Program-made: the position numbers and the translations under genes | Assembly: GCA_016194975.1 (NCBI GenBank) | Contig: JACQAM010000009.1 | Location: 64,788 to 128,787, forward strand | Source: Bacteroidota bacterium | Lineage (GTDB): Bacteria > Bacteroidota > Bacteroidia > Palsa-965 | Direction of reading: 5' to 3' | DNA length: 64,000 nucleotides | Shown: one piece after another, positions 51,298 to 60,291 of the stretch | Numbering within the stretch: the stretch's first letter is position 1 | Layout of the letters: every line of letters starts with the position of its first letter | Notes under the pieces: generated by a model | Database searches by the model: none | Told to the model about the DNA's origin: nothing | Seen by the model: the letters and a program-made list of their open reading frames with translations, nothing else

Positions 51298-54200
51298 ATG
51301 AAAAAAATACTACTCTCGATATTCGCTCTATCATTCTCCGGAATATTATTTGCACAGGTTCCGGCAAATGATAATTGTTCCAGCGCTACCAATCTTGGTT
51401 CTCTTCCAACTCCTGCGGTTTGTCCGAGTGGAATTGGAGCATCGATAACTGTGAGTGGAACTACAGTGAATGGAACGGCATCAAATCCGTATCCGTACAT
51501 CATCGGTTGCGCAGTGGGAAATCCTGTTCAGCAGGCGCCTGCTATTGACGTTTGGTATTCATTCGTTGCAACTGGAACTATTCTCAACGTTACTATTGCT
51601 TCCACATTTGCACAACCGAATATGGCGGTGTGGACTGGCCCGTGTGGATCTCAAACTGCAATTCAGTGCGGAAGCGGAAACAACGCAGGAAATCTTTCAC
51701 AGACCATTCAACCGCTCACTCCCGGACAAACGTATTACATTCAGATCAGCGGAAATACTACCTCCGCAACAGGAACTTTCAATCTTACGCTGAGTAATGA
51801 TATGGATTGTAATAATTGTCTTACCACATCTTCATTCACAGCTTCACCTAATCCTGTGAATGGAACTTATCAGGCCGGACAAACAGTTACATTTTGTTTT
51901 ACTGTGAACGGATATGTGCAGGTTTCTTCCAATTGGCTGCATGGAATTCAATGGACATTCGGGCCGGGATGGAATATGGCAACACTTGTACCCACATCTC
52001 CTCCTCAATGTCCGTATGATCCGACTCCGGGTCCCGGTAATGCCGGCGATGGTGCGTGGGGATGGTATGCTTCGGTCACCAGTTCTGCAACAGGAAATAC
52101 TTATGGCCCGGGATTTTTCTTCGACAACTTTAATGTCGCGGGAAATAATCCCGGACAGAATTTCGGAGATCCCACCAATGGATCATGCACGTGGACTTTT
52201 TGTGTGCAGATCACAACGAACGCCGCGTGCGTTCAGGGGCAGAGTCTCAATATTGTTATCAATACACTTGCAGATGGAGAATCCGGATCATGGACAAGCC
52301 CTGCTTGTGCGGGAGATCCCAATTTTACATTCCTTGCAAATTCTTCTTGTTGCTCAGTGCCTACAATTGCATCGACCAATCTTGCCTGTAACGGAGGAAG
52401 TAATGGTTCTGCTACTGCTACTCCAACAGGAGCAAATTCACCCTGGACTTACACCTGGAATAATTCAGTCGGAACTTTTGCAACGGTAACTTCTTCGAGT
52501 CCGAATACACAAAGCGGATTAACTGCAGGAACCTATACTGTTTCTATTCTCGATAATAATGGTTGTACTACATCACAAACCTTCACCATTACACAACCAA
52601 CTGCGGTTGCTGCTACGCAATCACAAGTGAATGTAACCTGTAACGGAAGTTGTAATGGAAGTGCAACCGTTGTCGCCTCGGGCGGAACGCCCGGATATAC
52701 TTATTCGTGGGCCCCAAGCGGGGGCACGGGTGCGACCGCCAGCGCGCGCTGTGCGGGTACATACACGTGTACAATTACCGATGCAAATGGTTGTTCCATT
52801 ACAAAATCATTTACCATAACACAACCTACTGTTGTCGCCGCCACGCAATCGCAAGTGAATGCAACGTGTAACGGAACGTGTAATGGAAGCGCAACTGTTG
52901 TTGCTTCGGGCGGAACACCGGGATATACTTATTCGTGGGCGCCGAGTGGAGGAACAGCAGCAACAGCAAGTTCACTGTGTGCAGGAAATTATACTTGTAC
53001 AATCACCGATGCAAACGGATGTTCACTCACAAAATCTTTTGCAATAACACAACCGACCGCGGTGGCTGCAACTCAATCACAGGTGAACCTGACATGCAAC
53101 ACAGTTTGCAATGGAAGTGCAACCGTTGTTCCCTCTGGCGGAACGCCTGGATATACTTACTCATGGGCGCCGAGTGGAGGAACAGCAGCAACAGCAAGTT
53201 CATTATGCGCGGGAAATTATACATGCACGATCACAGATGCAAACGGATGTTCATTGACAAAATCATTTGCGATCACGCAGCCAACAGTTGTTGCTGCTAC
53301 ACAATCGCAGGTGAATACAACTTGTAATGGAACCTGTAATGGAAGTGCAACGGTTGTTGCTTCAGGTGGAACGCCGGGATATACTTATTCATGGGCGCCG
53401 AGTGGAGGAACAGCAGCAACAGCAAGTTCACTCTGCGCAGGAAATTATACATGCACGATCACGGATGCGAACGGATGTTCACTCACAAAATCATTTGCGA
53501 TCACCCAACCAACAGTTGTTGCTGCCACACAATCACAAGTAAATGCAACATGTAACGGAACTTGCAATGGAAGTGCAACTGTTGTTGCTTCCGGCGGCAC
53601 ACCGGGATATACTTACTCATGGGCGCCGAGTGGAGGAACAGCAGCAACAGCAAGTTCACTCTGCGCAGGAAATTATACATGCACGATCACGGATGCAAAC
53701 GGATGTTCACTCACAAAATCTTTTGCAATAACACAACCAACAGTGGTCGCCGCAACACAATCGCAGGTGAATACAACTTGTAACGGAACTTGTAACGGAA
53801 GCGCAACTGTTGTTGCTTCCGGTGGCACACCGGGATATACTTACTCATGGGCGCCGAGTGGAGGAACAGCAGCAACAGCAAGTTCACTCTGCGCAGGAAA
53901 TTACACATGCACGATTACGGATGCGAATGGATGTACATTGACAAAATCATTCGCGATCACGCAGCCAACTGCTATAGCTTCTACTACCGCACAAGTGAAC
54001 GTAACGTGCAATGCTTCCTGCAATGGAAGTGCAACAGTTTCTCCTTCGGGTGGCACACCGGGATATACTTTCTCATGGGCACCGAGTGGAGGAACAGCAG
54101 CAACAGCAAGTTCTCTCTGCGCAGGAAATTACACATGCACGATTACGGATGCGAATGGATGTACATTGACAAAATCATTTGCGATCACGCAACCGACTGC

Positions 54201-57003
54201 AGTTAGCGGAACAGCAACTTCAACACCAACTGCATGCGGAGGAAGTAACGGAACAGCAACAGCTTCTCCATCGGGTGGAACACCGGGTTATACTTATTCA
54301 TGGGCGCCGAGTGGAGGTACTTCTGCAACTGCAAGCGGACTCACAGCAGGATCATATACTTGTACGATCACCGATGCGAACGGATGTACAGGAACTGCGA
54401 TCACAACAGTGAATAATAACTCCGGGCCAACAGTTACGATTGCATCAAGCGGCAACAATAGTTGTTTTGGCGGAAGCAATGGAACCGCAACAGCCAATGT
54501 CAGCGGAGGAACTGGTCCTTATACTTATTCATGGGCTCCATCGGGAGGAACAGCAATTACAGCTTCCGGTCTTGCTGCAGGATCTTATACTTGCACAGTT
54601 ACGGATGCGAACGGATGTATCAGTTCTGTTTCAGTTACGATCACGGAACCAACGCAGGTTACCGGAACAACTTCTTCCACGCCTGCAAACTGCGGAGGAA
54701 ATAACGGAAGTGCAACAGTTGTCGCTGGTGGCGGTTCACCCGGATATACTTATTCGTGGGCACCATCGGGCGGCACTGCAGCGACGGCTTCAAATCTCAT
54801 TGGAGGAAATTATACAGTGACAATCACGGACGCGAATGGTTGTGCAATTACTTCCACAGTGAGCGTTGCAACATCAGCAGGTCCTACTTCAAGCATAGCA
54901 TCATCATCAAATATTCTTTGCTTCGGAGGAAATACCGGATCAGCAACTGCAAGTGCAAGTGGCGGAACACCCGGTTATACATATTCATGGGCACCAATAG
55001 GAGGAAGTGCTGCAACAGGAACGAATATGACTGCAGGATCATACACATGTACGATCACTGATGCGAACGGATGTACAACAACTTCTTCCGTCACGCTCAC
55101 TGAACCTCCGCAACTCACAGCGAGTGCAACTTCTACTCCGGCAAACTGTAGTGCTTCTGATGGAACTGCAACTGTTACTCCCGGCGGAGGAACTGCGGGA
55201 TATACTTATTCATGGGCTCCATCAGGTGGAACGGGTGCAACAGAGAATAATATTCCTGCGGGAACTTATACTTGTACTGTTACAGATGCTAACGGTTGTA
55301 CAACAACAGCAACAACAACAGTTACAAACCTGAGTGGCCCAACTGCGTCGATCACTTCTTCTTCTGATGTTTCTTGTAACGGTGGTAACAATGGTTCTGC
55401 ACTTTCAAACGCGAGTGGCGGATCGGGAACTTATACTTATGCATGGACCCCGGTTGGTGGAACGAATGCGAATGCAACAGGATTAACAGCGGGAACATAC
55501 ACATGTACGATCACTGATTCTAACGGATGCTTAGCAACAACAACTGTCACCATCACTGAACCAACTGCGATCGTAACAACAATTAACGTAACACCGATCG
55601 GTTGCAACGCTACTACTTCTGCTACTGCGAATGTGTCGGGTGGAACAGCTGGGTATACCTACTCATGGTCATCAGGAGGAACAGCTGCAACAGAGAATAA
55701 TCTTGCCCCCGGAAATTATACAGTAACGGTAACCGATGCGAATGGTTGTGTTTCAACACAAACCTGTACTGTCGGGCCTTCTACCACGATCACTGCTACT
55801 TCGACGTTCGCCAACTCATCCTGTTTCGGAAGTAATAATGGAACAGCAACGGTAACTCCATCGGGCGGAACCACGCCTTATACTTATTCCTGGTCACCGA
55901 GCGGCGGTACCAGCGCAACGGCATCAGGACTCACACCGGGCACGTACACCTGCACGATCACGGATGCGAACGGTTGTACTACAACACAAACAGCAACTGT
56001 TACCGAACCAACGCAGATCACTTCTTCAGCAACATCGACGAACATACAGTGTAACGGTGCATCCACCGGAACAGCATCTGTTACTGCGAGTGGCGGAACA
56101 GGCGGCCTCACTTATTCCTGGACTCCATCGGGAGGAACGGCAAGCAGTGCAAGTTCACTTACCGCCGGAACCTATACGTGTACGATCACCGATGCCAATG
56201 GTTGTACTATAACACAAACCGTCACGCTCACTCAACCACCGGCTCTCACAGTTACTGCCAATAGCGATTCGATCTGTCCGGGAATGCCAGGCACCATCAC
56301 TGCGAATGGCGGCGGTGGAACAGGCCCTTACTCTTATTCCTGGTCGAACGGGCCGACAACTGCTTCACAGAATGTGAACCCGGCTGCAACAACTGTTTAC
56401 ACCGTGACGATCACCGATGCGAACGGATGTACGAGTACGGCCACTTCCACAGTGAGCATCAAACCAGCTGCTGTTGCGAACATCACTTCGAATGCTTCGA
56501 GTGGAGTTTATGTTGTTGATGCATCAAACCCGTTGTGCTTCGATGGTACGGGAACCAACCTGAGTTCATGGAACTGGGACCTGAACGGAAGTCCGTCGAC
56601 ACAGCCGAATCCGTGTGTTGCGCTTACTGCTGCGGATACCGGAACTTTCTGCGCGAATCTTATCGTTGATAATATTTACGGCTGTTCGGATACTGCACAA
56701 ACATGTATTGAAGTAACGGAAGTGACCTATGTAATACCAAACGTGTTTACGCCGAATGCAGATAACATCAATGATGTATTCATGATCTCGAATTCCGGAA
56801 TGAAAACATTGCATTGCGAGATCTTCGATCGCTGGGGTGTGAAAATGTATTCGTGGGATGGCCCGGGTGGCGGATGGGACGGAAGAACCACGAGCGGCAT
56901 GCAGGCGACGGATGGTGTTTATTATTGGGTGCTGCACATGGAGGATTATGCCGGAAAGACGTACGATTACCATGGATTCGTGCAACTGATAAGAGGGAAA
57001 TAA
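51298..57003 (+). CDS. Giant SprB-repeat adhesin with gliding-type (type-B) C-terminal domain
   Basis: A 1,901-residue surface protein. After a signal peptide (ending ILFAQ) comes an N-terminal beta-rich domain (about 20-350). About 18 SprB-type repeats of 72-78 residues follow, each with Y-T/S-Y-S-W-A-P and TCTITDANGC. Seven near-identical 76-residue repeats (52618-54213) are followed by about nine diverged ones that alternate between a 'STPAxCGG' and an 'SIASSxxxCFGG' form. A PKD-like segment and the type-B T9SS domain (YVIPNVFTPNADNINDVFMI to HGFVQLIRGK) end the protein. It is a stalk-like adhesin for gliding or surface attachment. No SprF/PorP-like partner is beside it. Confidence 0.93.
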   Translation: MKKILLSIFALSFSGILFAQVPANDNCSSATNLGSLPTPAVCPSGIGASITVSGTTVNGTASNPYPYIIGCAVGNPVQQAPAIDVWYSFVATGTILNVTIASTFAQPNMAVWTGPCGSQTAIQCGSGNNAGNLSQTIQPLTPGQTYYIQISGNTTSATGTFNLTLSNDMDCNNCLTTSSFTASPNPVNGTYQAGQTVTFCFTVNGYVQVSSNWLHGIQWTFGPGWNMATLVPTSPPQCPYDPTPGPGNAGDGAWGWYASVTSSATGNTYGPGFFFDNFNVAGNNPGQNFGDPTNGSCTWTFCVQITTNAACVQGQSLNIVINTLADGESGSWTSPACAGDPNFTFLANSSCCSVPTIASTNLACNGGSNGSATATPTGANSPWTYTWNNSVGTFATVTSSSPNTQSGLTAGTYTVSILDNNGCTTSQTFTITQPTAVAATQSQVNVTCNGSCNGSATVVASGGTPGYTYSWAPSGGTGATASARCAGTYTCTITDANGCSITKSFTITQPTVVAATQSQVNATCNGTCNGSATVVASGGTPGYTYSWAPSGGTAATASSLCAGNYTCTITDANGCSLTKSFAITQPTAVAATQSQVNLTCNTVCNGSATVVPSGGTPGYTYSWAPSGGTAATASSLCAGNYTCTITDANGCSLTKSFAITQPTVVAATQSQVNTTCNGTCNGSATVVASGGTPGYTYSWAPSGGTAATASSLCAGNYTCTITDANGCSLTKSFAITQPTVVAATQSQVNATCNGTCNGSATVVASGGTPGYTYSWAPSGGTAATASSLCAGNYTCTITDANGCSLTKSFAITQPTVVAATQSQVNTTCNGTCNGSATVVASGGTPGYTYSWAPSGGTAATASSLCAGNYTCTITDANGCTLTKSFAITQPTAIASTTAQVNVTCNASCNGSATVSPSGGTPGYTFSWAPSGGTAATASSLCAGNYTCTITDANGCTLTKSFAITQPTAVSGTATSTPTACGGSNGTATASPSGGTPGYTYSWAPSGGTSATASGLTAGSYTCTITDANGCTGTAITTVNNNSGPTVTIASSGNNSCFGGSNGTATANVSGGTGPYTYSWAPSGGTAITASGLAAGSYTCTVTDANGCISSVSVTITEPTQVTGTTSSTPANCGGNNGSATVVAGGGSPGYTYSWAPSGGTAATASNLIGGNYTVTITDANGCAITSTVSVATSAGPTSSIASSSNILCFGGNTGSATASASGGTPGYTYSWAPIGGSAATGTNMTAGSYTCTITDANGCTTTSSVTLTEPPQLTASATSTPANCSASDGTATVTPGGGTAGYTYSWAPSGGTGATENNIPAGTYTCTVTDANGCTTTATTTVTNLSGPTASITSSSDVSCNGGNNGSALSNASGGSGTYTYAWTPVGGTNANATGLTAGTYTCTITDSNGCLATTTVTITEPTAIVTTINVTPIGCNATTSATANVSGGTAGYTYSWSSGGTAATENNLAPGNYTVTVTDANGCVSTQTCTVGPSTTITATSTFANSSCFGSNNGTATVTPSGGTTPYTYSWSPSGGTSATASGLTPGTYTCTITDANGCTTTQTATVTEPTQITSSATSTNIQCNGASTGTASVTASGGTGGLTYSWTPSGGTASSASSLTAGTYTCTITDANGCTITQTVTLTQPPALTVTANSDSICPGMPGTITANGGGGTGPYSYSWSNGPTTASQNVNPAATTVYTVTITDANGCTSTATSTVSIKPAAVANITSNASSGVYVVDASNPLCFDGTGTNLSSWNWDLNGSPSTQPNPCVALTAADTGTFCANLIVDNIYGCSDTAQTCIEVTEVTYVIPNVFTPNADNINDVFMISNSGMKTLHCEIFDRWGVKMYSWDGPGGGWDGRTTSGMQATDGVYYWVLHMEDYAGKTYDYHGFVQLIRGK
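52618..54213 (+). repeat. Seven tandem copies of a 228-bp unit
   Basis: The word CAATC(G/A)CA(A/G)GTGAA starts at 52618, 52846, 53074, 53302, 53530 and 53758, exactly 228 bp apart, with a seventh, variant start at 53986. Each unit codes for 76 residues. The near identity at DNA level means the copies were duplicated or homogenised recently. Confidence 0.95.
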
Positions 57004-57023
57004 CTAATTCTTTAAAAAAGAAG

Positions 57024-57053
57024 AGCGTGGAAAATTTCTCCGCGCTTTTTTTT
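57024..57053 (+). terminator. Rho-independent terminator
   Basis: An 8-bp stem (AGCGTGGA / TCTCCGCGCT) with one G-T pair is followed by eight Ts, 20 bp after the adhesin stop. Confidence 0.85.
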
Positions 57054-57102
57054 GCGGTTGTTTTTTAATACAACCGTTCAAATTTTTCATTGATTTGTTT
57101 CA

Positions 57103-58875
57103 TCAACACATCAGCACATTTTCCTTTCTTCGCCACATCGTTGTTTTAGTATTCGTGGTCGCAGCCGGTTTATCCGCAGGAGCCGGTTTCGTATCGTCCT
57201 TACTCCAGTTTCCGCTCTTGTAAAGCACTTTCATCATGCGCTGATCGCGAAGATAAATATCGGTGTGAATGAAAACATTTCCATTGGTATCCACATCGCA
57301 CGTATTGTAGCGCACGTGAATAGGAAGAGGTTTGCGCAGATTTATTTTCATGTTTGAGTCGAGCGTGGTGTAATAATCAAAAGTATCCTTCGGCAATTTC
57401 ACACTGTCGTCGCGGATGAGAAAGTGCGCGAGTTGCATGTATTTTTCCAGGCGCATGCACCCATGCGAGAACGCGCGCGTTTCGAAACGGAAATATTTTT
57501 TCGCATTCGTATCGTGCATGTACACGCTGTACTTATTCTGGAATTCGAATTTCATGATGCCAAGGGCATTCTCGTCGCCGGTCATTTGCCGGAATTTGTA
57601 AGGAAGATTTCCGCGGCCGTACCTTTTCCAGTTGACCTTCGTGTAATCCACCAGTTCATTTTTTCCATTGAGTACTTCGTAATGATTTTTGCGGAGATAC
57701 CCGGTATCACGTTTCACATGCGGGAGAATTTCTTTCCATGAAATGGAATACGGAACATTCCAATACGGATACAGAACGATCTGGTACATTTTACTATCGA
57801 GTTCCGGTGTTTGTGTTTTCACCGCGCCGCAAACTATTTTCGATTCCATCACGATCGTGTCGGATTCCCACACCGTCATTTTAAAACAGGGAAGATTCAC
57901 GATCATGTGCCGCTTCTCGAATTTCGCAGGTTCCCATCTCCACCGTTCCATATTCATTGCTAATTGGCGTTGCCAGTCGTCGGGTGTCATGTCGAGCGCA
58001 AGAATAGTATTGCGCCCGATCTTTCCGTCGGACTCAAGAAAATATCTTTCCTGGAATTTTTTCAGTGCGTTCGCCAGTTTGATCGAATCGCTGCCAGTTC
58101 CTGTAGAATCATAATCACCAGTCTCAACGAGTCGCGTTTTTACACCGGCAAAAAATCCGATGCTGTCTTCTTTGCGATCCGGAATTTTCACCCAATTCAC
58201 TGCTGCATATTTTTTCCGGTATTCATTCATGTATTTTTTGATGGACTGGTATTCGTTGCATTGCGGCTCAATTCCATTGAAAACAGAATGAACATCGGTA
58301 ATCTTCGATGCATCCACACAGAGTTTGACAAGGTCAGTATCCACCTGGTTTAGTTTCCACACACGCGCTGTTGAACTGTCGTTGTCAATTCTTCCTTTTG
58401 AAACGTGAACGCAGAAAGTGATGAATGAATTCGTGAGCATCATATCGGAAAAAGAAAGTTTGTTCACGTTGTAGCTGCCCGCTTTGCTGTCGAATGAAGT
58501 AGTCATCATGCTGTCGATAGTGGAAACGGAATAATCATCGTGGATCAACCCGTATTCTTCCGCATCGTTCAGTATTTCATAGAGTGATTTTCCGGCCGCA
58601 GTAAGTTTTCCTTTATTGCTCCACAAAGCTTTGAAATCATTCTTCGCATAAATTCTTTCGACAAGAGCAATAGCAATGAGCGAATCATGATTGATGTGAT
58701 AAAGTTTCGACGTGTCGATCTTTTTAAAATGATCCGTAAGGAAATCTTTCACGAGATTATTTACAAGTTCCGGATCTTCGGCCACCACCTGCTTTTCCTT
58801 CGATGGATCCTTTTCGCCGCCGCAACCGAAAGTTGTAACGAGAAATAAAAAAAACAAAAAACGGGGAGTATTCAT
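57103..58875 (-). CDS. L,D-transpeptidase lipoprotein (YcbB-like)
   Basis: A peptidoglycan cross-linking enzyme, 590 residues. Lipoprotein signal FFLFLVTTFGCGGEKD. An N-terminal scaffold domain, then a peptidoglycan-binding segment (LKKFQERYFLESDGKIGRNT), then the YkuD domain with MHDTNAKKYFRFETRAF and SHGCMRLE carrying the catalytic Cys and His. It forms 3-3 cross-links or attaches proteins to the wall. Length and order match the LdtD/YcbB class. Confidence 0.93.
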   Translation of the reverse strand: MNTPRFLFFLFLVTTFGCGGEKDPSKEKQVVAEDPELVNNLVKDFLTDHFKKIDTSKLYHINHDSLIAIALVERIYAKNDFKALWSNKGKLTAAGKSLYEILNDAEEYGLIHDDYSVSTIDSMMTTSFDSKAGSYNVNKLSFSDMMLTNSFITFCVHVSKGRIDNDSSTARVWKLNQVDTDLVKLCVDASKITDVHSVFNGIEPQCNEYQSIKKYMNEYRKKYAAVNWVKIPDRKEDSIGFFAGVKTRLVETGDYDSTGTGSDSIKLANALKKFQERYFLESDGKIGRNTILALDMTPDDWQRQLAMNMERWRWEPAKFEKRHMIVNLPCFKMTVWESDTIVMESKIVCGAVKTQTPELDSKMYQIVLYPYWNVPYSISWKEILPHVKRDTGYLRKNHYEVLNGKNELVDYTKVNWKRYGRGNLPYKFRQMTGDENALGIMKFEFQNKYSVYMHDTNAKKYFRFETRAFSHGCMRLEKYMQLAHFLIRDDSVKLPKDTFDYYTTLDSNMKINLRKPLPIHVRYNTCDVDTNGNVFIHTDIYLRDQRMMKVLYKSGNWSKDDTKPAPADKPAATTNTKTTMWRRKENVLMC

Positions 58876-58892
58876 TCGGGTTAATGCTGCAT

Positions 58893-58900
58893 CAAAATTA
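58893..58900 (-). promoter_or_regulatory. Promoter -7 box for the L,D-transpeptidase
   Basis: TAATTTTG on the minus strand, an exact TAnnTTTG match, 17 bp before the ATG. Confidence 0.65.
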
Positions 58901-58995
58901 GATAAAAGAGAATTGCAACAGCAAAGAAATTATCAGTGCACGGAATTGTTTATCAACTGTAGATTATAGAGGGAAATCTGAACGGGAACGAATTA

Positions 58996-59013
58996 TCCCG
59001 AACATGTTCGGGA
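58996..59013. repeat. Perfect 18-bp palindrome TCCCGAACATGTTCGGGA
   Basis: It has the same TCCCGAA-n4-TTCGGGA form as sites at 35093 and 39830, with a different 4-bp centre. Confidence 0.85.
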
Positions 59014-59046
59014 CGAAAAGGCGAATCGCATAGGAAAGATTGCGCC

Positions 59047-59089
59047 TTCGTACTTCGCATTTTCGCACCTATTTGCACTTCGTTCCCCC
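59047..59089 (-). repeat. Dispersed GGGGGAACGAAGTGCGAA family, copy C
   Basis: On the minus strand it starts GGGGGAACGAAGTGCAAATA and continues GGTGCGAAAATGCGAAGTAC. It closely matches the copies at 28976 and 29034, 30 kb away. Confidence 0.85.
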
Positions 59090-59107
59090 ACGCTGGCACG
59101 CACGCTG

Positions 59108-59141
59108 AAAAAAATCCCGGCTCAGTTCTCACCGGCCGGGA
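59108..59141 (-). terminator. Rho-independent terminator
   Basis: TCCCGGC / GCCGGGA arms (59115-59121 and 59135-59141), followed on the minus strand by seven Ts. It ends the T9SS gene at 59164. Confidence 0.88.
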
Positions 59142-59163
59142 CTGAAAAATTATTTCAGAAAAA

Positions 59164-60090
59164 TTATTGTGTCACAGAAAATTTTCCACGGTTCAATTCT
59201 TCGCCATTCTTATTGATGATCGCGTACGAATACATTCCGGCAGGCAAAGTGTAGCTGTTCAATTGTGCATGCTTATTTACGATGCTTGTTTTTTTCACAT
59301 CACGTCCGGTCATATCATACACCACAACTTCCACTGCAGAATTATCCGTTACATCAAAATTGGTGATGTTATCAGAAGGATTCGGATAAACATCAACACC
59401 GTTATTCGTTGCTGATTCATTGATGCCGACAAATCCTGTGAATGAAAGCGCATCAACAAAAAATGTAGAATTTACCTGTGGTGTATTGAAACTACTTGAG
59501 CTGAACCAGATCGTACAAGTGTCCGGGGCAGTTGTCTGCAGGTAGTTAATGGAAAAAGTACGCATCGTGTAAGCTGCAATTGCTGACGGGATGTAATCTA
59601 ATCCCCAACCAATAGTGTCGCGCATGTTCGTGGATGTATTCCAGTGTGTGAGCGTAACAATTGCCCACGCAGTATCTGTATTCACCGGCGAATATTTTGC
59701 GTAGTAAGTAAAAGTTGCGGGACGTTGTGCTGTAGCATAACCCGGGCGGATGTTTGGGGCTGAGATAGAGAATTGACCGGTCAGAACATAACCGGAAGTA
59801 TTCGGAATATTATTCGTGTCAGGATTCTGCACAAGTGTCTTTGTAACGATTTTGCACGAATAAGTTCCCTGGTAATTATCGGGAGATCCGGCAGCGGTGG
59901 CTACAGTTGGATTAGCAGGATTGTAAGCCGGTGATGCAAAAATATTCGGTGAGATCCAGCCCTGCGGTTCCTGCGGCTCTCCCAGGTACTGTTGCCAGGT
60001 TTCAAATCCGGCATTGGGAATATAAGCCTGCGCATTCATCATAGTTGCAACTGAAACGCCGACGAGAAGAGAAAGTAGTTGTTTTTTCAT
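59164..60090 (-). CDS. Secreted protein with T9SS sorting domain
   Basis: A 308-residue exoprotein with a signal peptide (LLVGVSVATMMNAQ). The mature domain begins YIPNAGFETWQQYLGEPQEP, typical of Bacteroidota PCMD-/carbohydrate-binding-like modules, and contains about 200 residues without a catalytic motif. The end (NNGVDVYPNPSDNITNFDVT to RGKFSVTQ) is a type-A T9SS domain. A binding or adhesion role is likely. Confidence 0.86.
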   Translation of the reverse strand: MKKQLLSLLVGVSVATMMNAQAYIPNAGFETWQQYLGEPQEPQGWISPNIFASPAYNPANPTVATAAGSPDNYQGTYSCKIVTKTLVQNPDTNNIPNTSGYVLTGQFSISAPNIRPGYATAQRPATFTYYAKYSPVNTDTAWAIVTLTHWNTSTNMRDTIGWGLDYIPSAIAAYTMRTFSINYLQTTAPDTCTIWFSSSSFNTPQVNSTFFVDALSFTGFVGINESATNNGVDVYPNPSDNITNFDVTDNSAVEVVVYDMTGRDVKKTSIVNKHAQLNSYTLPAGMYSYAIINKNGEELNRGKFSVTQ

Positions 60091-60119
60091 GGTTGATTTT
60101 TTTTCTGATTGTTGTAAAG

Positions 60120-60127
60120 CAAAGGTA
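60120..60127 (-). promoter_or_regulatory. Promoter -7 box
   Basis: TACCTTTG on the minus strand, an exact TAnnTTTG match, 29 bp before the start of the T9SS gene. Confidence 0.7.
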
Positions 60128-60188
60128 GGAAACGTGTTCTATTCCGGTAATCATTCAGTGAAAAGTCTTACTTATTCAGGGGGGATTT

Positions 60189-60282
60189 CAGATAACACAG
60201 ATCATCACGCTTGACCCTCGCTCAAAACCGACTTGCTTCACTCGCGATGACCAACGCACAATTTGTATATCTGTATTATCTG
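60189..60282. repeat. Inverted pair CAGATAACACAGAT / ATCTGTATTATCTG
   Basis: The two 14-bp arms (60189-60202 and 60269-60282) match at 13 positions. Between them lies a TTGCTTC...GCGATGACC repeat. The whole spacer between the T9SS gene and the ABC exporter gene is repeat-derived. Confidence 0.7.
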
Positions 60283-60291
60283 TAATTCTCC

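Noticed and set aside
52618-54213. Regularly spaced repeats that could suggest a CRISPR array.
   Set aside because: The unit is 228 bp, in frame, without spacers, and codes for SprB repeats.
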